NCBI GenBank assembly: GCA_937908275.1
Contig: CALERA010000157.1
Span: 1 to 17,763 of the forward strand
DNA from: an uncultured Desulfarculaceae bacterium
GTDB lineage: Bacteria; Desulfobacterota; Desulfarculia; Desulfarculales; Desulfarculaceae
Reading direction: 5' to 3'
DNA length: 17,763 bases
Shown here: positions 7,343 through 13,918 of the stretch, one piece after another
Position numbering within the stretch: the stretch's first letter is position 1
Layout of the letters: each line of letters begins with the position of its first letter
Position numbers and translations under genes: made by a program
Notes under the pieces: generated by a model
Seen by the model: only the letters and a program-made list of their open reading frames with translations
Told to the model about the DNA's origin: nothing
Database searches by the model: none

Positions 7343-8206
7343 TCACAGCTGCTTCTGGCCGAAGAGCCCGGCCGGACGGAAGAAGAGCACCATGATCAGG
7401 ATCACGAAGCCGAACAGGTGCTTGTAGCCGCTGTCCAGGTAGGCCGCGCCCAGGTTCTCCACCAGGCCCAGGATCAGACCGCCCACCACGCAGCCGGAGA
7501 AGGAGCCCATGCCGCCCAGGACCACCACCACGAAGGCGGTGAGGCTGACGCCCACGCCCACGGTGGGGGTGACCGGGAAGATGGGGGTCAGGATCACCCC
7601 GGCCGCGCCGGCCAGGGCGCAGCCCAGGCCAAAGGCCAGCAGGTTGACCCTGACCGGGTTCACCCCCAGCATGGCCGCCACCTCGCGGTCCATGCTCACC
7701 GCCCGGACCACCCGGCCGAACCAGGTCTTGTGCAGCACCAGGAAGAAGCCCGCGATGACCCCCACCGCCACCGCCAGACAGAGCAGGCGCTGGTTGCCAT
7801 AAAAGAACAGGCCGAAGAGATTGCTGGCCCCGCTGATCCAGTTGGGCGGCTTCTGGGGATAGGGGCCGAAGATGAACAGATAGGCGTTTTGCAGGATTAT
7901 CGAGAGGATGAAGGTGATGATCAAGGAATACATGTCATCGCCGTAGGTGGGGCGGATCAGGGTCCACTCCAGCAGCAGTCCCAGGACGAAGACCGCCGCC
8001 ACCGCCAGGACCATGGCCGGGATCGGCCCCAGGCCCAGGGCGCTGGCGAAGATGGCGCTGAAATATCCGGCCAGGATATACAGCTCGCCGTGGGCGAAGT
8101 TGACCACGTTCATGATGCCCACGATGAGCGAGACGCCCAGGGCCGACAGGGCGTAGATGATGCCGATCACCACGCCGTTGGTCAGATACATCAACAGATC
8201 GCTCAT
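7343..8206 (-). CDS. livH: Branched-chain amino acid-type ABC transporter permease LivH
   Basis: 287-residue inner-membrane permease with about seven to eight hydrophobic segments. The N-terminal GVVIGIIYALSALGVSLI and NVVNFAHGELYILAGY, and the C-terminal VVVLGGMGSFSGCVVGG loop, are typical LivH. GGAGG is 8 nt before the ATG at 8206. The gene is separated from the upstream binding-protein gene by 93 bp containing a strong GC-rich hairpin, and from livM by 10 bp. Confidence 0.95.
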   Translation of the reverse strand: MSDLLMYLTNGVVIGIIYALSALGVSLIVGIMNVVNFAHGELYILAGYFSAIFASALGLGPIPAMVLAVAAVFVLGLLLEWTLIRPTYGDDMYSLIITFILSIILQNAYLFIFGPYPQKPPNWISGASNLFGLFFYGNQRLLCLAVAVGVIAGFFLVLHKTWFGRVVRAVSMDREVAAMLGVNPVRVNLLAFGLGCALAGAAGVILTPIFPVTPTVGVGVSLTAFVVVVLGGMGSFSGCVVGGLILGLVENLGAAYLDSGYKHLFGFVILIMVLFFRPAGLFGQKQL

Positions 8207-8264
8207 GGATCGCGCCTCCGGGGGAAGGCCCGGTCCCGGCCCGAGGGTCCGGGGGGGATGGCCC

Positions 8265-8289
8265 GGCCGGGGCGAGGGCCGCCCCGGCC
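8265..8289 (-). terminator. Intercistronic GC-rich stem-loop between binding-protein and permease genes
   Basis: GGCCGGGGC (8265-8273) pairs perfectly with GCCCCGGCC (8281-8289) around a 7-nt loop; two more pairs can form beyond one mismatch. There is no T-run on either strand, so full termination is unlikely. In ABC operons, hairpins at this place are known to protect the upstream binding-protein mRNA from 3' decay or attenuate expression of the permease genes, giving excess binding protein. That role is inferred here. Confidence 0.5.
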
Positions 8290-8299
8290 AGGGATGGTG

Positions 8300-9496
8300 C
8301 TACTTCTTCAACTGGCCGGTGGCGGCGTCCTTGGGATAGACCACCACCTGCTGCTTGTCCTGCCACTGGATGATCAGCATCGGGGGCTGCCACTGATGGT
8401 AGCGGTAGGACCCCTTCTCGGTGCCGAACTTCACCTGGCCGCTGCAGACCGTCAGGTCGGTCTTCTCCAGGGCGTCCACCAGCTTGTCGGCGTCGGTGGA
8501 GCCGGCCCGGTTGATGGCGTCGGCGGCGATGAGCAGGGTGTTGAACATGGAGCGGCTCTTGTAGTCGGCGGGCTCCTTGCCGTACTTCTTCACGTAGGCG
8601 TCCTGGAACTCCTTGGCCACCGGGGTCAGCATCACGTCCTTGTGCATGCTGCTGACAAAGAGCTCCAGGTTGCCGGCGTCACCCACGTTCTTCCAGAAAT
8701 CGGGCCACAGGCTGGGCGGACCGGCGCCCTCCAAGAGCAGGGCGGTCTGGGGCACCAGGCCCACCTCGTTGCTCTGGGCGATCAGGTAGTGTACGCCGAA
8801 GCCGTAGACAAAGGCCAGCACCAGGTCCGGCTTGAAGTTCTTGATCTTGTTCAGCTCGGTGTAGTGGTCCTGGCTCTTGCGCTCGGTGTTGAAGACCTCG
8901 GTGGCCACCCCGGCCGCCTTCAGGCCGGCCTCGGCCAGGTCCTTGATGCCGATGCCCCAGTCGGTGTTCTCGGCCACGATGGCCACCCGCTTGAAGCCGT
9001 TGGCCTTGATGAAGCCCAGGATGGCGTCGTCGACCACGCCGCTGTTGCTGGGGCCGGCCCGGAAGACGTACTTGAAGTTCTTCTTGGTGATGTCGTCGTG
9101 CCAGGCCTCGGCGATGATCAAGGGCAGCTTGTAGCGATCGGCCACGTCGATCTCGGCCAGGGCCGCCGAGGAGTGGCTCTCGCCCATGGCCATCACCACC
9201 TTGTCCTTGGTGATCAGCTTCTCCAGGCCGCTGGCCGCCTTCTGGGGATCGCCGGCGGTGTCCTCGAAGACCACCTCCAGTTTCTTGCCCAGCACGCCGC
9301 CCTTGGCGTTGATGCGCTCCAGGGCCAGGGCGATGCCCTCCTCGAAGGCGGTGCCGGTGGCCGCGGCCGAGCCGGTGCGCGGACCCACCACGCCCACCTT
9401 GATGGTGTCATCGGCCGAGGCCAGGCCGGCCAGGCCCAGGAGCATCGCCGCGCCCGCCGCCAAGGCCGCCGTCTTGCGCCAAGTCGTCATTTTCAT
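8300..9496 (-). CDS. Periplasmic substrate-binding protein of LIV-type ABC transporter
   Basis: 398-residue type I periplasmic binding protein that captures the ligand and delivers it to LivHM. The N-terminus is a Sec signal peptide: charged MKMTTWRK, a hydrophobic core rich in Ala and Leu, and cleavage likely after A-S-A at 26-28. The mature protein begins DDTIKVGVVGPRTGSAAATG, matching the start of Peripla_BP_6 domains, and has the two-lobe features typical of LivK relatives. GGAGG sits 7 nt before the ATG at 9496, a strong ribosome binding site. A frame open further upstream is disregarded for that reason. The ligand cannot be read from sequence. Position immediately after an omega-type aminotransferase suggests an amino acid substrate. 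Confidence 0.93.
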   Translation of the reverse strand: MKMTTWRKTAALAAGAAMLLGLAGLASADDTIKVGVVGPRTGSAAATGTAFEEGIALALERINAKGGVLGKKLEVVFEDTAGDPQKAASGLEKLITKDKVVMAMGESHSSAALAEIDVADRYKLPLIIAEAWHDDITKKNFKYVFRAGPSNSGVVDDAILGFIKANGFKRVAIVAENTDWGIGIKDLAEAGLKAAGVATEVFNTERKSQDHYTELNKIKNFKPDLVLAFVYGFGVHYLIAQSNEVGLVPQTALLLEGAGPPSLWPDFWKNVGDAGNLELFVSSMHKDVMLTPVAKEFQDAYVKKYGKEPADYKSRSMFNTLLIAADAINRAGSTDADKLVDALEKTDLTVCSGQVKFGTEKGSYRYHQWQPPMLIIQWQDKQQVVVYPKDAATGQLKK

Positions 9497-9600
9497 AGCC
9501 AAACCTCCACGCTGAGTGTGACCGAACTTGGTGCGCGCCGTCCCGCGAACCGCCGCACCCGCTCCCCAAGGATCAAGCCGCCGCCCCCCGGCCGACAGCC

Positions 9601-10929
9601 TCAATCGCCCAGCATCTCCTCCACCGCTCCCCCCAGGCGGTCCACGATGAATTCCAGCTCGTCCGGCCCGGCCACGTAGGGCGGGGCCACCACCAGGGCG
9701 TCGCCATCCGCGCCGGCCAGGCCGGTGGACTTGTAGGTGATCAGCCCCGAGGTGAACAGCTTGGTCCACAGGCGCTCGGTGACCTGCTCGGAGCGGGGAT
9801 AGGGCCTCAGGCTGGCCCGGTCGGCCACCAGCTCCACCCCCCAGAGGTAGCCCAGGCCCCGCACCTGGGCCACGTGGGAGTTGTCCCCCAGGCGGGCGGC
9901 CAGGAGCCGGCCCAGGTGGCCGCCCAGCTCCGCCACCCGCTCCACCAGCTTCTCGCGCTCCAGGATGCGCATGGCCGCCAGACCGGCCGCCGCCGCCACC
10001 GGGTGGTGGCTGTAGGTGCCGCCATGGACAAAGGACCCGTGCCGGCAGACGGCCTGGAAGTGCTCCTCGCGGCAGCCCACCGCCGACAGGGCCACGGTGC
10101 CGCCGCTGATGCCCTTGCCAAAGGTCACCAGGTCGGGGAGCACGTCATAGTGCTGGCTGGCGAACCATTTGCCGGTGCGTCCCAGCCCGCACATCACCTC
10201 GTCCTGGATCAGTATCACCCCGTGGCGGTCGCAGATCCGGCGGATCAGGGGCCAGTAGCCCGGCGGGGGCGGCGCCGCGGCGATGGTGGCCCCGCTGACC
10301 GTCTCGCCCAGGAAGGCGCTGACCGTCTCCGGCCCCAGCTCCAGGATGGCCTCCTCCAGGGCCCGGGCGCAGCGCAGGCCGCAGTCGGCCGGCTTGAGGC
10401 CAAAGGCGCAGCGCAGGCAGTAGGGCGCGGGGATGTGGAAGACCTCGGGCAGCATGGGGGCGTAAGGGGCGCGGAAGGTGGTGCGGCCGGTGGCGGCCAG
10501 GGCCCCCAGGGTCAGGCCGTGGTAGGACTTCCAGCGGGCGATGAGCCGGATGCGCTGGGGCCGGTTGTTGGCCAGGTGGATCTGGCGGGCCAGCTTGATG
10601 GCCGTCTCCACCGCCTCGGCCCCGCCGGAGAGGAAATAGAAGCGGCTCAGGCCCTCGGGCGCGTGGCCGGCCAGCACCGTGGCCAGCTCCTCCACCGGGC
10701 CGGTGGTGAACATGGTGGGATGGGCATAGTGCAGGGCCATGATCTGGTCGTACACCGCCTGGGCGATCTCCTGGCGGCCGTGCCCCAGGTTGACCACCAC
10801 CGCGCCGCCGCTGGCGTCCAGATAGCGCTTGCCCTCCTGATCGGTGATCCAGACGCCCTCGGCCTTCACCGCCACCGGCAGGGGGCCGGTGAGCTTGCGG
10901 GGGAAATTGTGCCCGGGAACCTGGTGCAT
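9601..10929 (-). CDS. Class III (omega-amino acid type) aminotransferase
   Basis: 442-residue PLP-dependent aminotransferase of fold type I, class III, the group that includes GABA, beta-alanine, ornithine and taurine aminotransferases. Visible elements are YFLSGGAEAVETA (98-110, phosphate binding), the Asp in IQDEVMCG (243, PLP pyridine nitrogen) and the PLP lysine in TFGKGISGG (272). Four cysteines (171, 174, 183, 187) lie in an insertion of the form YCLRC...DCGLRC, common in one clade of these enzymes. GGAG lies about 11 nt upstream of the ATG at 10929. The gene follows the IclR stop after 35 bp and precedes the binding protein by 104 bp, where no promoter is evident. The probable role is conversion of the imported amino acid to a semialdehyde for the dehydrogenase downstream (inference). 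Confidence 0.9.
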   Translation of the reverse strand: MHQVPGHNFPRKLTGPLPVAVKAEGVWITDQEGKRYLDASGGAVVVNLGHGRQEIAQAVYDQIMALHYAHPTMFTTGPVEELATVLAGHAPEGLSRFYFLSGGAEAVETAIKLARQIHLANNRPQRIRLIARWKSYHGLTLGALAATGRTTFRAPYAPMLPEVFHIPAPYCLRCAFGLKPADCGLRCARALEEAILELGPETVSAFLGETVSGATIAAAPPPPGYWPLIRRICDRHGVILIQDEVMCGLGRTGKWFASQHYDVLPDLVTFGKGISGGTVALSAVGCREEHFQAVCRHGSFVHGGTYSHHPVAAAAGLAAMRILEREKLVERVAELGGHLGRLLAARLGDNSHVAQVRGLGYLWGVELVADRASLRPYPRSEQVTERLWTKLFTSGLITYKSTGLAGADGDALVVAPPYVAGPDELEFIVDRLGGAVEEMLGD

Positions 10930-10964
10930 GGCTTGATCGCTCCGCGATAGGTTGGGGAAATGCC

Positions 10965-11810
10965 TCAGGGGTGGTGGCCGGTGGCCCGGGCTGAAGACCC
11001 GGCGGTCTCCACCCCGGGGGCCGAGAGATCCATGGCCGCCAGGGCCTGGCTGATCTCGCGGGCGGTGGCCACGGCCTGGGGCGCCAGTTGCTCCTCCACC
11101 TGCCGGCGAGTGTAGCGGCTGGTGGGCACCGCGATGTTCAGGGCCGCCAGGGCCCAGCCCAGGCCGTCCAAGACGGGGGCCGAGACCGAGCGCAGGCCCA
11201 CCGACAGTTCTTCGTCGTTGACCGCGTAACCCAGGCGGCGCACCCGCTCCAACTCGGCCAGGTAGGCGTCGGGATTGGTGATGGTGCGGTGGGTCAGGGG
11301 TTCGAATTTCATCCTCTCCAGCAGGCCGCGCAGGCGCTCCGGCGGGGTGTGGGCCAAGAGCGCCTTGCCCATGGAGGTGCAGTGCAGGGGCAGGCGCGAG
11401 CCGATCTGGAGGTCGTAGCTGAGGATGCGGTCGGTGTTGATCCGCCCCACGTAGATGAGCTCGACCCCCTCCAGGACCGAGAGGTTCACGGTCTCGTGGA
11501 TCTCCCGCGACAGCCGCTCCATGTAGTGCTGGGCCACCTGCCGCCAGCCCAGGCGGCGCACCGCGGCATAGCCCAGGGTCAGCACCGCCGGGGCCAGGTG
11601 GAAGCGCAGGTTGGCGTCCCGGGTGATGTAGCCCAGGCGGGCCAGGGTGTGGCAGCAGCGGGTGGCGGTGGCGTTGTTGACGCCCACGGCCCGGGCCAGT
11701 TGGGACAGGCTCAGGGGTTGCTCGGAGGCGGCCAGGCATTGCAGGACGTTCAGGCCCTTGGCCAGGGATTGCAGGAAGTAGCGGTGGTTGTCCTGGCTGG
11801 CGAACTCCAT
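10965..11810 (-). CDS. IclR-family transcriptional regulator
   Basis: 281-residue DNA-binding regulator. It has an N-terminal winged helix-turn-helix (about 11-75, SLAKGLNVLQCLAA...LSQLARAVGVNNATATRCC) and a C-terminal IclR effector domain (about 90-260, with IGSRLPLHCTSMGKALLAH and YAVNDEELSVGLRSVSAPV). It is first in the minus-strand block, so it probably controls transport and transamination genes in response to the substrate or a product. AAGG lies 6 nt before the ATG at 11810. A longer frame to 11864 would overlap the promoter and is rejected. The sigma70-type promoter at 11849-11877 drives it with a leader of about 32 nt. Confidence 0.93.
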   Translation of the reverse strand: MEFASQDNHRYFLQSLAKGLNVLQCLAASEQPLSLSQLARAVGVNNATATRCCHTLARLGYITRDANLRFHLAPAVLTLGYAAVRRLGWRQVAQHYMERLSREIHETVNLSVLEGVELIYVGRINTDRILSYDLQIGSRLPLHCTSMGKALLAHTPPERLRGLLERMKFEPLTHRTITNPDAYLAELERVRRLGYAVNDEELSVGLRSVSAPVLDGLGWALAALNIAVPTSRYTRRQVEEQLAPQAVATAREISQALAAMDLSAPGVETAGSSARATGHHP

Positions 11811-11848
11811 GGCTACCTTTACGCATGGCGAAAATGTGTTACTGATAC

Positions 11849-11877
11849 AGATTAGCCAAGCCATGCTCAGGTGTCAA
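11849..11877 (-). promoter_or_regulatory. Sigma70-type promoter of the IclR-led operon
   Basis: On the minus strand, a perfect -35 TTGACA (11872-11877) is separated by 17 bp from TAATCT (11849-11854), which keeps the critical T, A and final T of the -10. The predicted start is near 11842. The -35 overlaps one arm of an 8-bp inverted repeat, TCAATCAT (11874-11881) and ATGATTGA (11951-11958), which could be half-sites of a regulator acting on both divergent genes. No convincing promoter was seen for the plus-strand gene in the rest of the 11811-12022 gap; a tandem GATTGA repeat lies at 11953-11964. Confidence 0.6.
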
Positions 11878-12022
11878 TCATCACCTGCCAGGCTCCGGAC
11901 AAATCTAGGAGGCCGAGCCAGGACCTTGCCAGGCCGGGAGAGGTTTGGGCATGATTGAGATTGAGATCGTTGGTTTTGGGAAGATCGAGCGCCAACACCA
12001 CCCGCCACCCGGGAGGGACCCC

Positions 12023-12343
12023 ATGAGCGAGCACGAGAAGCTGCCCAAGCACTACCGCCGTCTACGCCAGGATTTTCCGGCCTACATGGAGGCCCTGGAT
12101 CGCCTGGGAGAGGCGGTGGGTCAGCAGGGGCCGCTGGACGCCAAGACCCTGCAACTGCTGCAACTGGCCGGGGCGGTGGCCACCCGCTCCGAGGGCGCGG
12201 TGCACAGCCACACCCGTCGGGCCCTGGAGGCCGGAGCCACCCCGGGCGAGATCCGGCACGCGATCATCGCCCTGACCAGCACCGTGGGCTTCCCCACCAT
12301 CGCCGCCGGGCTGAGTTGGGTGGAGGACGTCCTCAAGGACTGA
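12023..12343 (+). CDS. Carboxymuconolactone decarboxylase (CMD/AhpD-fold) family small protein
   Basis: 106 residues, the usual size for a single CMD domain. The core helix motif reads SEGAVHSHTRRALEAGATPGEIRHAI, followed by TVGFPTIAAGLSWV. The AhpD redox pair C-x-x-C is absent, and the protein contains no cysteine at all, so a peroxidase-reductant role is unlikely. It is closer to the gamma-CMD or uncharacterised CMD branch. GGGAGGG ends 5 nt before the ATG at 12023; an upstream in-frame TTG at 11945 has no ribosome binding site. The gene is divergent from the IclR operon and convergent with trxC, sharing a terminator hairpin with it. Its substrate is unknown. Confidence 0.8.
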   Translation: MSEHEKLPKHYRRLRQDFPAYMEALDRLGEAVGQQGPLDAKTLQLLQLAGAVATRSEGAVHSHTRRALEAGATPGEIRHAIIALTSTVGFPTIAAGLSWVEDVLKD

Positions 12344-12376
12344 GCCCGGCCTGGAAGATCGGCCGCCCAAAGACGC

Positions 12377-12398
12377 GGGCGGGGGTTTTCCCCCGCCC
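12377..12398. terminator. Bidirectional hairpin between convergent genes
   Basis: GGGCGGGGG (12377-12385) and CCCCCGCCC (12390-12398) form a perfect 9-bp stem around TTTT. It lies midway between the stop codons of the CMD gene and trxC. There is no long T-run on either side, so this may be a weak or Rho-assisted terminator. Confidence 0.6.
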
Positions 12399-12421
12399 CT
12401 ATTCGCCCCTCCGTCGTGGTC

Positions 12422-12859
12422 TCAGCGCAGGTGGGAGCGGACCCAGTCCGCGATCTGGTTCGCCGCCATGGCCCCGGAAACCCGGGCTAGCTCCCGACCA
12501 CCCGCGAACAGGACCATGGTGGGGATGGACTGGATGCCATGGCGCGCGGCCAGGGCCTGTTGCTCCTCGGTGTTGACCTTGGCCAGACGCACCCGGGGGT
12601 GCAGGGCGGCGGCGGCCTGCTCAAAGGCCGGGGCCATCATCCGGCAGGGGCCGCACCAGGGGGCCCAGAAATCCACCAGCAGGGGCAGGTCGCTCTTTTC
12701 CACCTGCCGTTGGAAACCGACCTGGTCCAGGGGCAAGGGATGGGGGTCCAGCAGGGTGGCGTGGCACTTGCCGCAGTTGGGACCTTGGCCCAGGCGGGCG
12801 GCGGGCACGCGGTTGACCGCCTGGCAGCGGGGACAAACCAGATGCAGGTTGGACTCCAT
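12422..12859 (-). CDS. trxC: Thioredoxin 2 (TrxC-type, with N-terminal zinc ribbon)
   Basis: 145-residue cytoplasmic thiol-disulfide reductase. The N-terminal zinc-binding pairs CPRC (9-12) and CGKC (29-32) and the active site WCGPC (68-72) are the TrxC signature, together with the cis-proline segment SIPTM. TrxC proteins are associated with oxidative stress in other bacteria. GGAGAAG lies upstream of the ATG at 12859; a longer frame to 12886 begins with residues not typical of the family. A possible but weak promoter lies within 12885-12935. The gene is divergent from a putative selenocysteine-containing DsbA-family protein, which suggests a local thiol-redox module. Confidence 0.93.
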   Translation of the reverse strand: MESNLHLVCPRCQAVNRVPAARLGQGPNCGKCHATLLDPHPLPLDQVGFQRQVEKSDLPLLVDFWAPWCGPCRMMAPAFEQAAAALHPRVRLAKVNTEEQQALAARHGIQSIPTMVLFAGGRELARVSGAMAANQIADWVRSHLR

Positions 12860-13022
12860 GGCTTCTTCTCCCCCGACGGCGGTCATCGCCGCGTATATTC
12901 CCTAAATTAAGACCGCCCGCGCCGCCGGCAAGCCTTTCCCGCGCCCCGGAGCCGGGCGTGCTATGCTTGACTCATCGGCAAGGCCGCTGCGAACCCCGGT
13001 CTGCCGACAGGGGAGGCCGATG

Positions 13023-13103
13023 ATGCGCGCCTGGATCCCGTGGTTGGTTCTGGCCGGGCTGGCCGCCGCCTGGTGGTGGCGGCTCTTGCCCCTGCCGGCC
13101 TGA
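13023..13103 (+). CDS. Possible 26-residue single-span membrane peptide
   Basis: MRAWIPWLVLAGLAAAWWWR then LLPLPA, ending at TGA. The peptide is almost wholly hydrophobic, with one predicted transmembrane helix and an Arg near each end. GGGAGG (13011-13016) is 6 nt from the ATG at 13023, a good ribosome binding site; an ATG at 13020 is only 3 nt away. The leader can form TCATCGGC (12972-12979) with GCCGATGA (13016-13023), covering the start region, or alternatively TCGGCA (12975-12980) with TGCCGA (13002-13007). Reading through the TGA adds 12 residues after the recoded position, to a second TGA at 13140. The peptide is not recognised as a known family. It lies 71 bp upstream of the DsbA-family gene and may be co-transcribed with it. 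Confidence 0.4.
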   Translation: MRAWIPWLVLAGLAAAWWWRLLPLPA

Positions 13104-13174
13104 ATCGCCAGCCTCTGCGGACTGCCCGGCGGGCAGCCCTGAACCCGGAGACCACCCACCCCTTGGAGCCGGAC

Positions 13175-13810
13175 ATGGAAGCACCCGCGACCCTGCAAAT
13201 CTTCTCCGACTACGTTTGACCCTGGTGTTATTTCATCACCCGGCGGGTGGAACGGTTGCGCCAGGAATATCAAATCGATCTGCGTTGGCTTTGTTTTCCC
13301 CTGCACCCGGAGACCCCGCCCGAGGGCCAATCCCTGGAGCAGCTTTTCGCCGGCCGGGGCATGGACATCCCGGGCATGCTGGCCCGCCTGGAGGGGGTGG
13401 CCAAGGCCGAGAACCTGCCCTTTGGCGCGCGCAGCATGACCTTCAACTCCCGCCGCGCCCAGGAGCTGGGCAAGTGGGCCGAGACCCAGGGGCAGGGAGA
13501 GGCTTTTCACCACGCCGCCTTCCGGGCTTATTTCGGGGAGGGACGCAACCTCCATGATCTGGCGGTGTTGCGTGACCTGGCCCAGCAGGTTGGCCTGGAC
13601 CCGGACCAGGCCGAACAGGTGGTGCGGGACCAGAGCTTCGCGGCGGCGGTGGACCAGGACTGGCAACTGGCCCGCACCCTGGGCCTCAGCGCGGTGCCCA
13701 CCTTCGTGCTCAACGCCCGGGGCCTGGTGGGGGCCCAACCCTACGAGGAATTGGCGCGCCTGGTGGCCCAAGCCGGCATTCCGCGCCGGGCCCACCCCAT
13801 CCAACTCTGA
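13175..13810 (+). CDS. DsbA/FrnE-family thiol oxidoreductase, putative selenoprotein (in-frame TGA as Sec)
   Basis: A 211-residue protein if the TGA at 13217-13219 is read as selenocysteine. From the ATG at 13175 the frame reads MEAPATLQIFSDYV, TGA, PWCYFITRRVERLRQ. DsbA/FrnE relatives have I-x-S-D-x-V-C-P-W-C-Y here, so the TGA falls exactly on the first active-site cysteine: U15-P-W-C18. Downstream, the cis-proline segment SAVPTFVLN (173-181) and the helical insertion typical of FrnE-type proteins are intact to the stop at 13810, which argues against a pseudogene. GGAG (13165-13168) is 6 nt before the ATG. A stem-loop of the bacterial SECIS type begins 2 nt after the TGA. A standard caller would start at GTG 13247 and lose the active site. 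No signal peptide is visible, so it is probably cytoplasmic. The alternative is a Cys codon mutated or misread to TGA. Confidence 0.82.
13217..13219 (+). other. TGA codon, predicted selenocysteine
   Basis: In-frame TGA at codon 15 of the DsbA/FrnE-family gene, in the position of the nucleophilic Cys of the C-P-W-C motif. The second Cys is kept, giving U-x-x-C, a common arrangement in thioredoxin-fold selenoproteins. Sec insertion needs SelA, SelB, SelC and SelD, none of which lies in this window. Confidence 0.78.
13221..13265 (+). promoter_or_regulatory. Bacterial SECIS-like stem-loop downstream of the TGA
   Basis: Lower stem: 13221-13228 pairs with 13258-13265 (8 pairs, two of them G-U). 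After an internal loop, 13232-13234 pairs with 13250-13252. A 2-nt A-U bulge (13235-13236) follows, then CACCC (13237-13241) pairs with GGGTG (13245-13249) around the loop GGC. The apical loop starts 22 nt after the TGA, and its first base is G. Known bacterial SECIS elements have a short apical loop with an early G some 16-37 nt from the UGA. The E. coli fdhF element has a bulged U below a 5-bp upper stem, as here. All pairing was done by eye. Confidence 0.68.
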
Positions 13811-13918
13811 GCGGCGGGCGCAATGTCCCGCCATAATCGCTGATCATGCCGGCCCGAGACCCCGGTCCTGGTCCGGCGCGCCCGTAATTCCCGCAACCGA
13901 GTCTGGGAGATGAACAAC

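Noticed and set aside
7211..9679. 822-residue plus-strand frame opposite livM, livH and the binding-protein gene
   Set aside because: Extreme His/Gln/Gly/Val composition and antisense to three well-supported genes; typical of GC-rich third codon positions.
13175..13810. Reading the DsbA-family gene as a pseudogene or as a shorter gene from GTG 13247
   Set aside because: Only one stop interrupts the frame, it replaces the catalytic Cys exactly, a SECIS-like fold follows, and the shorter form lacks the active site and the first strand. A sequencing error at the TGA cannot be excluded without reads.
13813..13832. GGCGGG/CCCGCC hairpin after the DsbA-family gene as a terminator
   Set aside because: Only 6 bp with an 8-nt loop and no T-run; too weak to call in such GC-rich DNA.
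12902..13834. Minus-strand 310-residue frame opposite the DsbA-family gene
   Set aside because: No recognisable motif, lies antisense to a homologous frame and to the small ORF, and has shadow-frame composition.
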